Notes: generated from the letters alone by a model not told the origin. A DNA stretch of 54,857 bases from Micromonospora sp. BL4 (GCF_003667505.1 NZ_RCVJ01000109.1:1-54857), one strand, 5' to 3'; shown: positions 8,795 through 19,086, counted from the stretch's first letter. Numbers and translations: made by a program.

Positions 8795-11590
8795 TCAGTT
8801 CCTCGCCGGGGTGACGTACACCATGGCGGACGAGTTGTCCCGTGCCGTCTTCTTGATGGTGAGCGAAACCCCGTAGTTCACGCCCTGGTCGCCGGGGTTG
8901 CCGGTGCCCAGCACGATCGCGCCGCCGCCCAGGGTGACGCCGTAGAACTCCGGCGCCGGGCTGCCGTCCGGGTGGGTCACCCGGGTGGTGTACGGCGCGT
9001 TGTTCCGCGACGGCACCACCACCGAGGCGTCGTTGTCCCGGGCGTACGCCGCACCGTCCCGCATCTCGATGCCCGGGTACCAGGTCTTGGCATCGGTGAA
9101 GGCCTTCACCGGCGCCTGCGCCTTGAACTTCGTGCAGTACGCGCTGTACGGCTCGTCCGCCGCCTCCAGGCACTCCGTGAAGGGGTACGTCTTGTTCAGC
9201 GAGAAGGCCGCGTTGGCCGACTGCGGACGGCTGGGCAGGTTGTCCGTCACCGACGGGTCCTTGACGGCCGCCTCGCCCGTGCGACGCAGCGGGTCGAAGT
9301 GCGAGTCGACGATGAGCAACCCGCCCTTCGCGCCGTAGCTGGGCAGCGCGGTCATCTGCCCGGTGACGTGGTTGACGTCGCCGAGCGCGGTGTCCCGGTA
9401 CCACACCAGCATGCCCGGAGCGTTGTACGAGATCCGGTCGACCTTCCACGCGTCGTGCGAGTAGATCGTGTCGTAGGCGTACTTCAGGCCCTTGTCGAAG
9501 CCGTCGAAGTTGCGCCACTCCGCCAGGTAGAACTGCGCGTGGACCTCGGTGCCGCTGGAGACCTTCCAGCCCCCGCCGGTGGTGTCGACGAAGGTGCCGC
9601 CGGTGGCCGTCCAGCCGTTGGCGCCGCCCTCGACGTCGTCACTCCAGGTGGTGGCGCCACCGCCGGTGACCGAGAAGTCGTCGACGAACCAGTTGCGCTC
9701 CTCGAACGCCTCGTCGGTGGCCTGGCGCAACCGCAGCTGCACGGTCGTGCCGGCGTACGCCGACAGGTCGACGTAGTCGTGCCGCCAGCCGTTCGTGCTG
9801 CCGGTCAGGCCGTACTTCTTGCCGCCGAAGTCGTTCATCCGACCGTTCGGGTCCGGGTAGCCGTCGGGCGTGGTGACCACATTGCCGGCCTCGTCGTACA
9901 CCTTCTGCTCGGTCCAGGACGTGCCGCCGTCCGTCGACAGCTCGACGAAGCCGTAGTCCCAGTCCTCCTCGATGATGTAGTTGTTCCACATCCAGAACTT
10001 CGAGTCGGCTGCCGCCGGCACGTCGACCGAGCGGCTCAACTTGACGTCGGCCCACTCCTGGTCGTTGTTGCTGTGCCACATCTTCGTGCCGCTGTGCGGC
10101 GTGGCCAGCGTCGTCACCTTGTCCGGCAGGTCGATCTTGATGCCGTCCTCGGAGTCGATCGGGGTGCGCGACGTCTGGCCGAGCTTCACCTCGCGGGGGT
10201 TCGAGCCCGGGCTGATGGTCCGCGGGTCGGCCCAGCCGAGCACCCACTTGTCCCAGATGCCCATGTGCGTCGGCAGCGCCTGGAAGATCTCACCCGAGTG
10301 CGAGCCCGAAGCCATCAGGTCCCAGAAGTCCACGTCGGAGTCGGCGTTGCCGGACGTGTCGTAGAGGTCCGGCAGGCCCAGGTCGTGGCCGAACTCGTGG
10401 GCGAAGACGCCGACACCGGCGTCCTCGGGCTGCACGATGTAGTTCGACGCCTTCAGGTTGGTGCCCGGGATGGTGTAGCCACCGGCGACCGTGGAGGAGT
10501 GCGCCCACACGGCGTACACACCCTCGGCGCCGCCACCACGGGACTTGCCCTGACCGGCGTGCACCAGCACGAGGTGGTCGATGACGCCGTCCGGCTCGAA
10601 GACGTTGCCGTCACCGTCCCGGTCAGCCTGGTCCTCGATGTCGTAGTCGGCCCAGGGGAAGTTCGGGTCCTTCGCGACGAGCGCGTCGATCGCGTCGGTC
10701 GCCAGGCGGCCCGCGCCGGCCGGGTTGTCCGGGTGGCCGTTCATCGACTGCTCACGGCCGGGGACCCAGGCGCCGGTCTCGTCCTGGAAGCAGCGGTTGG
10801 CCGCGTACCAGCCCTCCGAGTGCGGCACAGTGATCCACGGGCTGGCCTGCCCGTCCACCGTGTACGCGTTCTTGGACATCTCCAGGTACATGTTGTGCAT
10901 CGTGCGACCGGACAGGTCGATGCCCTTCTTACCGTCCGGGCCCCGCAGGTCGGTGCGGACCCGCTCGGTGATGCCCTTCTTGCTGTAGAGCATCTTGTTG
11001 TAGTGCGACGGCGAGAAGTCCGGCACCCACATCGAGTTGTTGTCCTCGTGGGGCAGTCTCGACGGGTCCGGGATCTTGTTGTGCTTCGGGCCGTTCTGGA
11101 CGGTGCCGGGGACGCAGGTGCGGTCCTCGAACACCGTCTTGGGGACCATCACGCCGGTGAAGTCGTCGTTGGCCTTGTCGTTGAACTCCACCAGCAGCGT
11201 CAGCAGCTTCGCCGTCTGGGTGGTCGGCGCCTTCTTGAACTTGCGGGGGTTCTGGCCCGTCTTCAGCGACCTGGCCTCGTCCTTGGCCAGCTGCCGCGCG
11301 GTCACCGGGTTGCCCCGGGCGTGCTTCTGGTCGAACTCGCGCGCGGATTCGACCGCAGGGGTGTAGACGCCACTCTTGCCCTTGACCTCACGGCCGGTGG
11401 TGTCCGGCTGCACCTCGGGTTCGGCGTAGTTGATGTAGTGCTCGTCGGCCCCGATCACCGCCCGGGGGGTGGCGGACGACGTCTGGGCTGCCGCGCTGCC
11501 GGTCACGGTCAGTGACGTGGCCGCGAGGGCGATGGCGGGCAGCGCGACGAGTAGTCGTCGTCGCGTCCCGGACTGCGGTTTGTGGTTCAT
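8795..11590 (-). CDS. Secreted M6 family (immune inhibitor A-like) metalloprotease, long form
   Basis: A 931-aa protein. The start at ATG 11590 is set by a GGAG Shine-Dalgarno 8 bases upstream and a twin-arginine-like leader (GTRRRLLVALPAIALAATSL, ending SAAA). The zinc motif HEFGHDLGLPD is at about residues 397-407, followed by DVDFWDLMASGSHSG. DRDGDGNVFEPDGVIDH is the calcium-like stretch also seen in its neighbour. The C-terminal ~350 residues contain beta-sandwich modules. It belongs to the same family as the gene at 6013-8454 but is only moderately similar and about 120 residues longer, so a recent tandem copy is unlikely. Probably an extracellular protease of the vegetative or sporulation phase. 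Confidence 0.93.
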   Translation of the reverse strand: MNHKPQSGTRRRLLVALPAIALAATSLTVTGSAAAQTSSATPRAVIGADEHYINYAEPEVQPDTTGREVKGKSGVYTPAVESAREFDQKHARGNPVTARQLAKDEARSLKTGQNPRKFKKAPTTQTAKLLTLLVEFNDKANDDFTGVMVPKTVFEDRTCVPGTVQNGPKHNKIPDPSRLPHEDNNSMWVPDFSPSHYNKMLYSKKGITERVRTDLRGPDGKKGIDLSGRTMHNMYLEMSKNAYTVDGQASPWITVPHSEGWYAANRCFQDETGAWVPGREQSMNGHPDNPAGAGRLATDAIDALVAKDPNFPWADYDIEDQADRDGDGNVFEPDGVIDHLVLVHAGQGKSRGGGAEGVYAVWAHSSTVAGGYTIPGTNLKASNYIVQPEDAGVGVFAHEFGHDLGLPDLYDTSGNADSDVDFWDLMASGSHSGEIFQALPTHMGIWDKWVLGWADPRTISPGSNPREVKLGQTSRTPIDSEDGIKIDLPDKVTTLATPHSGTKMWHSNNDQEWADVKLSRSVDVPAAADSKFWMWNNYIIEEDWDYGFVELSTDGGTSWTEQKVYDEAGNVVTTPDGYPDPNGRMNDFGGKKYGLTGSTNGWRHDYVDLSAYAGTTVQLRLRQATDEAFEERNWFVDDFSVTGGGATTWSDDVEGGANGWTATGGTFVDTTGGGWKVSSGTEVHAQFYLAEWRNFDGFDKGLKYAYDTIYSHDAWKVDRISYNAPGMLVWYRDTALGDVNHVTGQMTALPSYGAKGGLLIVDSHFDPLRRTGEAAVKDPSVTDNLPSRPQSANAAFSLNKTYPFTECLEAADEPYSAYCTKFKAQAPVKAFTDAKTWYPGIEMRDGAAYARDNDASVVVPSRNNAPYTTRVTHPDGSPAPEFYGVTLGGGAIVLGTGNPGDQGVNYGVSLTIKKTARDNSSAMVYVTPARN

Positions 11591-11807
11591 GCCGCTCCAT
11601 TTCTCGGGCATGGGGAGGAGGACGTTGGGGTGTCCGACCATCGATGTGATGACGGTCGAACTGTCCCAACCTGCGTGAACCTAAATCACAATCCGCCCGA
11701 AGGACAGAGGCGGCCCGCCGCGTGTGTCCGTTCAGCCTCTCCGGACTCGTCCGACTGACCGATGTGACGCTGGTGGGGCGGCGTGCGGCGTACCCGTAAG
11801 AAATGAC

Positions 11808-11841
11808 GGAGGGTGGCGGTCCGCTCGGACCGCCACCCTCC
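11808..11841 (-). terminator. Terminator of the acetyl-CoA synthetase gene
   Basis: A perfect 16-bp inverted repeat (11808-11823 and 11826-11841) with a 2-base loop lies just past the stop of acsA. On the minus strand it is followed by TCATTTCTTA. Confidence 0.75.
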
Positions 11842-11858
11842 GGTGTGTACGCCTGCCG

Positions 11859-13823
<1,965 letters not shown>

Positions 13824-13966
13824 GCCGTGACTCCTCGTCCTCGGGTGACCTGCGTCTCGCTGGGCACGAGGGTAGTCGTGGGGCTTCCCGCAGGCGACCG
13901 CTGCCCGCTCCCTCGCGCCGAGCGGCCCCCGCCGCGCGCCCGACGGCCGTCGCTGCCCTGATCGCG

Positions 13967-14020
13967 GTGCCTGCGCTCGGTCGGGGTGCCTGCGCTTGGT
14001 CGGGTGCCTGCCCTTGATCG
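13967..14020. repeat. Three imperfect 18-19 bp tandem repeats
   Basis: The unit is close to GGTGCCTGCGCTTGGTCG, repeated three times with a few changes. The last copy runs into the inverted repeat that follows. Confidence 0.6.
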
Positions 14021-14088
14021 ACACGAGGTCGGCGATGTCGCGGTATCCGGACGGGTGGGATGCCCCGACATCGGCGATCTCGTGTTGA
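14018..14088. repeat. REP-like imperfect inverted repeat
   Basis: Arms 14018-14043 and 14063-14088 (26 bp, 4 mismatches) around a 19-base loop. The arms contain CACGAG and CGATGTCG blocks. The shape is that of the dispersed intergenic palindromes found in Micromonosporaceae. It could also act as a bidirectional terminator or roadblock between the divergent genes. Confidence 0.6.
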
Positions 14089-14187
14089 CCATGTCCGCGG
14101 CCGGCCGGGCCTCCTGGGTCGGTGGCCCGGGTCGCGTCCGCGGCGGGTGCGGCCCGGACGGCTGGGGCGGGTCGCTAGCGTGGCGGG

Positions 14188-14934
14188 GTGACCACCGACC
14201 CGCTCGCACCGCTGCTCGCGCTCGCCGACATCGCTCCCGCCGTCGAGCGGGCCCGCGAGCGGTTCGACCAGGCGCTCGGGCACCGCGCGCTGCGTCGCCA
14301 CGGCGGCCAGGTCGCGGCCGAGGTCAGCCTCCGCTCCGCGGTGGCCAGCGCCGCCCTCGAAGGGGTGGTCCACGAGCGCGAGGCGGTCCGCGCTGGCACG
14401 GTCACCGATCCGGTGCTCCAGGGGGCGCTGCGGGTCGCTGGGGCGCTGCCCGGGCTGAGCGAGCTCTGGCCGAAAGCACCCCGGCAGGCCCTCGCGAAGC
14501 TGCACGTGCTCGCGGCCCGGGACCTGGTGCCGGAGGGCGAGCTGGGCCGGCCGGTGACCGATCCGGTGGTCGCCGCCCGGCTGGACGGTCTGGCGGGGCT
14601 CGTCGCCGGCGGCACGAAGGTCTCCCCGCTGGTGCTCGCCGCCGTGGTCCACGGCGAGCTGCTGAACCTGCGCCCGTTCGCCGGCCCGTCCGGCGTGGTG
14701 GCTCGCGGTGCCGCGCGGCTGGTGCTGCTCGCCAGCGGCCTCGACCCGCGCGGCCTGCTCGCCGTCGACGTCGGTCACCGCGAGCGGGAACCCGAGTACG
14801 TCGGCTCGGCCGGCGCCTTCGCCACCGGTACTCCGGACGGGCTGCGGTCCTGGCTGCGCCACTACACGGCGGCCGTGGAGGTTGGCGCCGACCAGCTCAC
14901 CACCATCGGCGACGAGATCCTCGCCGCCGCCTGA
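14188..14934 (+). CDS. Degenerate Fic/DOC-like family protein
   Basis: A 248-aa, all-helical protein with a GTG start. Residues ~45-60 (SLRSAVASAALEG) resemble the helix before the Fic core. Residues ~152-185 (VVHGELLNLRPFAGPSGVVARGAARLVLLASGLDPRGL) align by pattern with the Fic core HPFxxGNGRxxR, but the catalytic His is Arg and GNGR is not kept, so AMP-transfer activity is unlikely. Orthologues next to acsA in other actinomycetes are usually labelled oxidoreductase, with no evidence visible here. It may be a structural or regulatory derivative of a Fic protein. Confidence 0.7.
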   Translation: MTTDPLAPLLALADIAPAVERARERFDQALGHRALRRHGGQVAAEVSLRSAVASAALEGVVHEREAVRAGTVTDPVLQGALRVAGALPGLSELWPKAPRQALAKLHVLAARDLVPEGELGRPVTDPVVAARLDGLAGLVAGGTKVSPLVLAAVVHGELLNLRPFAGPSGVVARGAARLVLLASGLDPRGLLAVDVGHREREPEYVGSAGAFATGTPDGLRSWLRHYTAAVEVGADQLTTIGDEILAAA

Positions 14935-14941
14935 ACGGCGA

Positions 14942-15574
14942 TCAGTCCCGCCGTGTCGCCCGGTTGACCTTGGCTTGCAGCGCCCGGCGGGCGATCGGCC
15001 CGAGGTCGTCGACGATCTCCAGGAGGAGCGCGAGCTGATCGAGCGCGGCCATCGCCTGGTCGGCGCCCGCCGGGTCCACCCCGTCGTAGAGTTCGAGCCC
15101 GATGAACGCGGCCGAGACGGCACGGGCCAGGCCGGGCACGTCGGCGACCTCGGCGAACGGGGACCCGGCGAGCAGTCTCCGCAGCACCGCCTCGATCTCG
15201 TCCACCCAGAGCTGCAGCGCCCCGGCCGTGGGAGCGGCCATCCGTTGGTCCGCCTGTGCCCCCGCCAGCATCTGGGCCAGGAAGGTGACGTTGCCGAGCT
15301 GGCGTTCCTCCTCGTGCAGCGCCCGCCCGACGGCGAGCAGGTCGCGCAGCGAGCCGGCCGAGGCCAACCGTGCCGACCAGTGCTCGACCCGCTCGGCGGT
15401 GCTGGCCCGGCAGGCCGCCGAGAGCAGGTCGTCGACCGTGCCGAAGTGGTAGAAGACCAGGGCCTGGTTCACTCCGGCGGCGGCGGCGATGGTGCGGGCG
15501 GAGACACCGGCGATGCCGTGCTCGCGGATGGCGGCGATGGCGCCGTCGAGGAGACGCTGCTTGGTGTCGGACAT
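14942..15574 (-). CDS. TetR family regulator, third gene of its own operon
   Basis: A 210-aa protein. The N-terminal helix-turn-helix (AIREHGIAGVSARTIAAAAGVNQALVFYHFG) is canonical TetR. The C-terminal helical ligand domain contains EERQLGNVTFLAQMLAG. The ATG at 15574 follows AGGAG with good spacing. It is the last gene of the three-gene minus-strand operon starting at 17726. The frame of the upstream gene stays open for ~105 bases into this one. Two matching palindromes before the operon (17742-17757 and 17775-17790) are its likely binding sites, which implies autorepression relieved by an unknown ligand. Confidence 0.9.
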   Translation of the reverse strand: MSDTKQRLLDGAIAAIREHGIAGVSARTIAAAAGVNQALVFYHFGTVDDLLSAACRASTAERVEHWSARLASAGSLRDLLAVGRALHEEERQLGNVTFLAQMLAGAQADQRMAAPTAGALQLWVDEIEAVLRRLLAGSPFAEVADVPGLARAVSAAFIGLELYDGVDPAGADQAMAALDQLALLLEIVDDLGPIARRALQAKVNRATRRD

Positions 15575-16833
15575 GGCTCTCCTCTCAGGCGGGCCGGGTG
15601 CGGCGGTGCGATCATCGCATCGGTGACCAGTTGGGCCAGCCAGGTAGCCCCGGGCAGCCGTAGGGTCCAGCCGACCACCGCCCAGCCGAGGTGGACGTGT
15701 TCGAGCGCGCGGGCGACGGCGGCCACCCCCCGTTCCTTGTGACCGTCGCCGCCCACGTACTCCGCCCGCCACAGCACGCGTTCGTGTTCCCGGGCCGGTC
15801 GTATCCGCAGCCCGACCGGAGGCCGCCGGGCCAACATCCGCCAGGTGGCCGCGCAGGGTCCGCAGTCGTCGTCCAGCCAGAGCACCGCGGGCGACCCGGA
15901 GGAGTACGGCCGCCAGCGAGGCCACCAGTCGCGCACCTGCCGCCGGTACGACCGCCACGAGTCGCCGTACCGCATCCGCAGGTCGTGGTGTTCGTGCGGC
16001 CCGGCCACGGCCGCTCCGAACGCCCCCGCCGACACCGCCGCCAGGACCAGGGTGACGCTCCGGGTGACGGCGGCGGTGCACAGCAGCAACACCACGGCAG
16101 TGAGCTGCATCGGGTTGGCCAGGTAGGCGTACGGGCCGGTGGTGACCAGTCGACGTGGCGGATCCCATGGGTACGGCGTGCCGCCGCCCCGGACGGCGAA
16201 CTCCGCGACGGCGGCCAGCGCCGGCGTGGCCGCCAGCAGGGCCAGCTGCGCCACCACCAGCAGTCCGGTGCGGCCCAGCCCGGTCAGCCCGGCCCACGAC
16301 CCGTCGCCGAATTCGAAGGCCAGGCTGGGCAGGAACCAGAGCAGCAGGGCGGTGAAGACTCCTACCTGGAGTAGCGTCCGCGCGGCCAGGTGCCGGCGGT
16401 CGGCGCAGAACCGCCCGAGCAGTTGGGCGGGCAGGGCCACCGCGAGCAGCCCGACGACCTCCCCGACGAGCCAGTGCGGGCCGAGGCGGACCAGCGGGTG
16501 CAGCGCCGGCATCGCCACCGCGTCGATCCAGAGCAGCAGACCCAGCGCGACGGGCAGCGGCAGCACCCGGCGCAGCAGCACCGGCAGCGGACCCCAGAGG
16601 GCGGCCCAGCCGATCCACAGGTCCACCGGCATTCCCCGGTACGCGCCGTCGACCGGCGCGAAGGCGTACCAGCCGGCCAGGCGGGCGACCTCGTGCAGCG
16701 CGGCGATGCCGATCGCGGCGGCCAGGAACGCCAGCAGCCCCGCGGCCCGACCGGACCGGTCCCGCTCCCGGGCGCCGACGGCGAGCACGGCGAGAAGCGG
16801 CAGCGCCAGGCTCAGCCAGCGGGCGGCCGTCAC
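15469..16833 (-). CDS. Isoprenylcysteine methyltransferase-like membrane protein fused to a DCC (DUF393) domain
   Basis: About 454 aa. The GTG start at 16833 overlaps the previous stop (GTGA), so translation is coupled. Several hydrophobic segments (ALPLLAVLAVGA, LLAFLAAAIGIAAL, LGLLLWIDAV and others) precede an ICMT/NnrU-type motif region (GPYAYLANPMQL, then HEHHDLRMRYGDSWRSYRRQV), which in that family binds S-adenosylmethionine at the membrane face. After residue ~335 comes a thiol-oxidoreductase-like DCC domain with D-x-D-C-G-P-C (LWLDDDCGPCAATW). The last ~35 residues overlap the TetR gene and read like out-of-frame sequence, so the natural end may have been lost through a frameshift. The fusion is unusual and the substrate unknown. 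Confidence 0.8.
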   Translation of the reverse strand: MTAARWLSLALPLLAVLAVGARERDRSGRAAGLLAFLAAAIGIAALHEVARLAGWYAFAPVDGAYRGMPVDLWIGWAALWGPLPVLLRRVLPLPVALGLLLWIDAVAMPALHPLVRLGPHWLVGEVVGLLAVALPAQLLGRFCADRRHLAARTLLQVGVFTALLLWFLPSLAFEFGDGSWAGLTGLGRTGLLVVAQLALLAATPALAAVAEFAVRGGGTPYPWDPPRRLVTTGPYAYLANPMQLTAVVLLLCTAAVTRSVTLVLAAVSAGAFGAAVAGPHEHHDLRMRYGDSWRSYRRQVRDWWPRWRPYSSGSPAVLWLDDDCGPCAATWRMLARRPPVGLRIRPAREHERVLWRAEYVGGDGHKERGVAAVARALEHVHLGWAVVGWTLRLPGATWLAQLVTDAMIAPPHPARLRGEPCPTPSSVSSTAPSPPSASTASPVSPPAPSPPPPE

Positions 16834-17726
16834 TCCAACGCCAGCATGTCGAGCAGGTGCCCGACCCCGGCACCGAGCAGCACCTGCTGTAGCGGGCCGA
16901 AGTACCAGGACGGGTCCAGGCCCCGTGTGTAGTCGACCCGAACCCGGACCTCGGTGTGCCCCGGATCGATCGCCCGCCAGCTCAGCTCCGCGTGCCGCCA
17001 GGTGAACCAGCGCGCGGTGATGGAGCTGTCCTCGACGAAACGGAAGCCAACCCGTCCCGGTGCGACGTTCTCCACCTCGGCGAGCAGGTGGCCGCCCGGG
17101 CCGTGCGCGCTGCCGTGGTAGCCGAACATCCACCGGTCGCCGAGGTCCAGCCCGTCGCCACTGACCTGGCCGGGCGTGGGCACGCCCAGCAGGCGCAGCG
17201 GAGCCGACCGGACGGCGGTCGGGCGGGGGCCGGTGGCGAGGCGCTCGGCCACCCGGTCGACGGGGAGCCCGACGACCCGGGCCACCTCGACCGTCTGCTC
17301 CGGGTCGAGTCGGGGAGCGATGCCACTGCCCTCCAGGCCGGGCAGGAGCAGCAGCGGCACGGCCACGATCGCGTACGCCCGGTTGGCGTCCTTCAGCGCG
17401 CGGATCAGCGCGGTGGCGCCGTGCGCCACGGCGTAGACCAGCGGGGCAGCCAGGAGTACGCAGATCGCACCCTCGTGCAGCGCCACCGCCGCCACCAGCA
17501 AGGCCATCGTGGTGGCCGCGAAGACCCTGCCGTGGGCCGTTCGGCGGGGAGTGAGCGCGAGGGCGGCGGCCAGGAGCACCGGGAGCGCCACGAAGAGCAC
17601 GGCGCTGTCGGCGTGACCCTGGCGGACCACCCCGACGAAGACGACCACCCCGAAGAGCGTGATCAGACCGGCCAGGACCCAGTGCGCATCCGTCCGTTCC
17701 GGTGTCGATTCATCGTCGTGGGTCAT
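16830..17726 (-). CDS. Membrane protein with C-terminal SRPBCC-like domain
   Basis: A 298-aa protein. About five hydrophobic helices in the first ~130 residues (LAGLITLFGVVVFVGVV, AVLFVALPVLLAAALAL, FAATTMALLVAAVAL, ICVLLAAPLVYAVA, AIVAVPLLLLPGL) are followed by a ~150-aa soluble domain (VGLPVDRVAERLATGPRP, WMFGYHGSAHGPGGHLLAEVENVAPGRVGFRFVEDSS, HTEVRVRVDYTRGLDPSWYFGPLQ) with the strand-rich pattern of START/SRPBCC polyketide-cyclase-like proteins. It is the first gene of the operon, directly behind the TetR palindromes. The role may be binding of a lipid-like ligand at the membrane, by inference. Confidence 0.8.
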   Translation of the reverse strand: MTHDDESTPERTDAHWVLAGLITLFGVVVFVGVVRQGHADSAVLFVALPVLLAAALALTPRRTAHGRVFAATTMALLVAAVALHEGAICVLLAAPLVYAVAHGATALIRALKDANRAYAIVAVPLLLLPGLEGSGIAPRLDPEQTVEVARVVGLPVDRVAERLATGPRPTAVRSAPLRLLGVPTPGQVSGDGLDLGDRWMFGYHGSAHGPGGHLLAEVENVAPGRVGFRFVEDSSITARWFTWRHAELSWRAIDPGHTEVRVRVDYTRGLDPSWYFGPLQQVLLGAGVGHLLDMLALE

Positions 17727-17741
17727 GCGAACCTCCCCGTG

Positions 17742-17757
17742 TTGAGCAGTCGCTCAA
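17742..17757. promoter_or_regulatory. TetR operator 1 (proximal)
   Basis: TTGAGC-AGTC-GCTCAA, a 16-bp site with perfect 6-bp arms, 15 bases upstream of the operon's first start codon. It matches operator 2. The TetR gene in the operon is the obvious candidate binder. Confidence 0.8.
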
Positions 17758-17774
17758 ACGGAGCATACGGCTAT

Positions 17775-17790
17775 TTGAGCGACCGCTCAA
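17775..17790. promoter_or_regulatory. TetR operator 2 (distal)
   Basis: TTGAGC-GACC-GCTCAA, with the same arms as operator 1 and a centre-to-centre distance of 33 bp, about three helical turns. Two dimers could sit on one face of the DNA. The promoter is expected at or between the two sites. Confidence 0.8.
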
Positions 17791-17909
17791 TCCGGTGTCC
17801 AAGTAGGAGCGCGCACGGTGCTGGTGGCATGGGCGGCACGTGCCGTCGCCCCGGCGACGGGTACCCCGAACGGAGACCTGTGGGAAAGGTTGGTGCGACC
17901 CCGGCCGGG

Positions 17910-18713
17910 TCAGGCGCTGGCGGCGGCGCGGGTCCGACGGTGCCGGCCGTACCAGGCGATGCCGATGGCCACGCCCACGCCGACCCCCAGCGCAGCCGCG
18001 GCCACCGGGACGGCGGGCCGCTCCCGAAGCCGACGACCCAGCGGGATCGGGTGCCGGAACTCCAGCACCGGCCAGGCGTTCTCCGAGGCCAGCTTGCGCA
18101 GCTGCCGGTCCGGGTTGACCACACTCGGGTGGCCGACGCACTCCAGCAGCGGCCGATCGCTGTACGAGTCGGAGTAGGCGTACGAGTCGGCCAGGTCGTA
18201 GCCCCGGGCGGTGGCCAGCTCGCTGACCGCCTCGACCTTGCTCGGGCCGGCCGCGTAGAACTCGACCTCGCCGCTGTACCGGCCGTCCCGCACCGCCATC
18301 CGGGTGGCGATCACGTCCGTCACCCCGAGCAGCGCACCGATCGGCCGGACCATCTCCTCGCCCGAGGCCGAGACCAGCACCACGTCACGACCGGCCGCCT
18401 GGTGCTCCACGATCAGCGCGGCGGCCTCGGCGTACACATAGGGGTTGATCAGCTCGTGGAGCGTCTCCGCGACGATCTGGCGGACCTGTTCCACCGGCCA
18501 GCCCTTGCAGAGCGCGGCCAGGTAGTCCCGTGTTCGGGCCATGGTCTGCTCGTCGGTGCCGCCCAGCCGGAACATCAGCTGCGCGTACGCCGACTTGACC
18601 ACGTCACGCCGGGTGATCAGCCCGTCCCGGTAGAACGGCCGACCGAACGCCAGGGCGCTCGACTTGGCGATGACGGTCTTGTCCAGATCGAAGAAAGCGG
18701 CACTTCGGCCCAC
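17910..18713 (-). CDS. HAD superfamily subfamily IB phosphatase (SerB-like) with C-terminal membrane anchor
   Basis: A 267-aa protein, GTG start at 18713. The HAD motifs are in order: FFDLDKT (Asp9 nucleophile, Asp11), VVLVSASGEE, Lys in AAGPSKVEAV, and YAYSDSYSDRPLL (acidic pair). The cap domain has the IB helical form. The last ~30 residues are a hydrophobic helix (VPVAAAALGVGVGVAIGIAWY) followed by RHRR, suggesting anchoring to the inner face of the membrane. The family includes phosphoserine phosphatases and related small-molecule phosphatases. The Streptomyces orthologue, in the same position upstream of the ssd/tad operon, has been linked to morphological differentiation. Confidence 0.9.
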   Translation of the reverse strand: MGRSAAFFDLDKTVIAKSSALAFGRPFYRDGLITRRDVVKSAYAQLMFRLGGTDEQTMARTRDYLAALCKGWPVEQVRQIVAETLHELINPYVYAEAAALIVEHQAAGRDVVLVSASGEEMVRPIGALLGVTDVIATRMAVRDGRYSGEVEFYAAGPSKVEAVSELATARGYDLADSYAYSDSYSDRPLLECVGHPSVVNPDRQLRKLASENAWPVLEFRHPIPLGRRLRERPAVPVAAAALGVGVGVAIGIAWYGRHRRTRAAASA

Positions 18714-18969
18714 GGCGCGAAAGTCTAGCCGGATGGTCTATGGTCGGCGGGTGCCCGGGGTCAGGCCACCCCTCGGACCTGCGGGCCGGCGCCACCACCT
18801 CCGCTCAGCGTGATCACGCTCACACTCCGCAAGGAGATTTTCGCAGTGAGTGGAGTGGACACCACTCGACGTGACGGGCCCGCTCAGGCAGACTTGTCCG
18901 CACGACGAGCTTTCATATCTCGGAAAACAGACAGACCCTCGGCGGTTGCACCCCCCGTGACCGCTGAGT

Positions 18970-18999
18970 GGTTCGGCTCGACCCCCCCGGAGCCGAACC
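18970..18999. terminator. Hairpin, probable terminator 1
   Basis: Perfect 10-bp arms (18970-18979 and 18990-18999) with a 10-base C-rich loop. Confidence 0.55.
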
Positions 19000-19002
19000 T
19001 TC

Positions 19003-19035
19003 GACGACCCCCGTCTCCCCCCGACGGGGGTCGTC
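19003..19035 (+). terminator. Hairpin, probable terminator 2, carrying the att-like core
   Basis: Perfect 13-bp arms (19003-19015 and 19023-19035) with a 7-base loop, followed by CCTTTCT. Its right arm is part of the direct repeat that recurs at 21302. Confidence 0.6.
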
Positions 19036-19052
19036 CCTTTCTGGTGGGAGCG
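19020..19052. repeat. Direct repeat, left copy (att-like)
   Basis: 33 bp, matching 21302-21334 at 30 of 33 positions. The first 18 bp (CCCGACGGGGGTCGTCCC) are identical. It lies next to an integrase remnant, as expected of an attachment site. Confidence 0.55.
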
Positions 19053-19086
19053 CGCCACCGCAGCTCACAGGTCTTCCTCCGACGAC

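Larger units (their letters stand above)
13824..14187. other. Intergenic between acsA and the Fic-like gene, with repeats
   Basis: 364 bases between divergent genes. It holds three imperfect 18-19-bp tandem copies (13967-14020) that lead directly into a long imperfect inverted repeat (14018-14088). The promoters of both genes must lie here. No protein-coding signal. Confidence 0.6.

Noticed and set aside
8696..11515. 939-codon open frame opposite the second M6 protease
   Set aside because: Antisense shadow: His/Arg/Val-rich translation, no motifs, while the other strand has a complete zinc protease.
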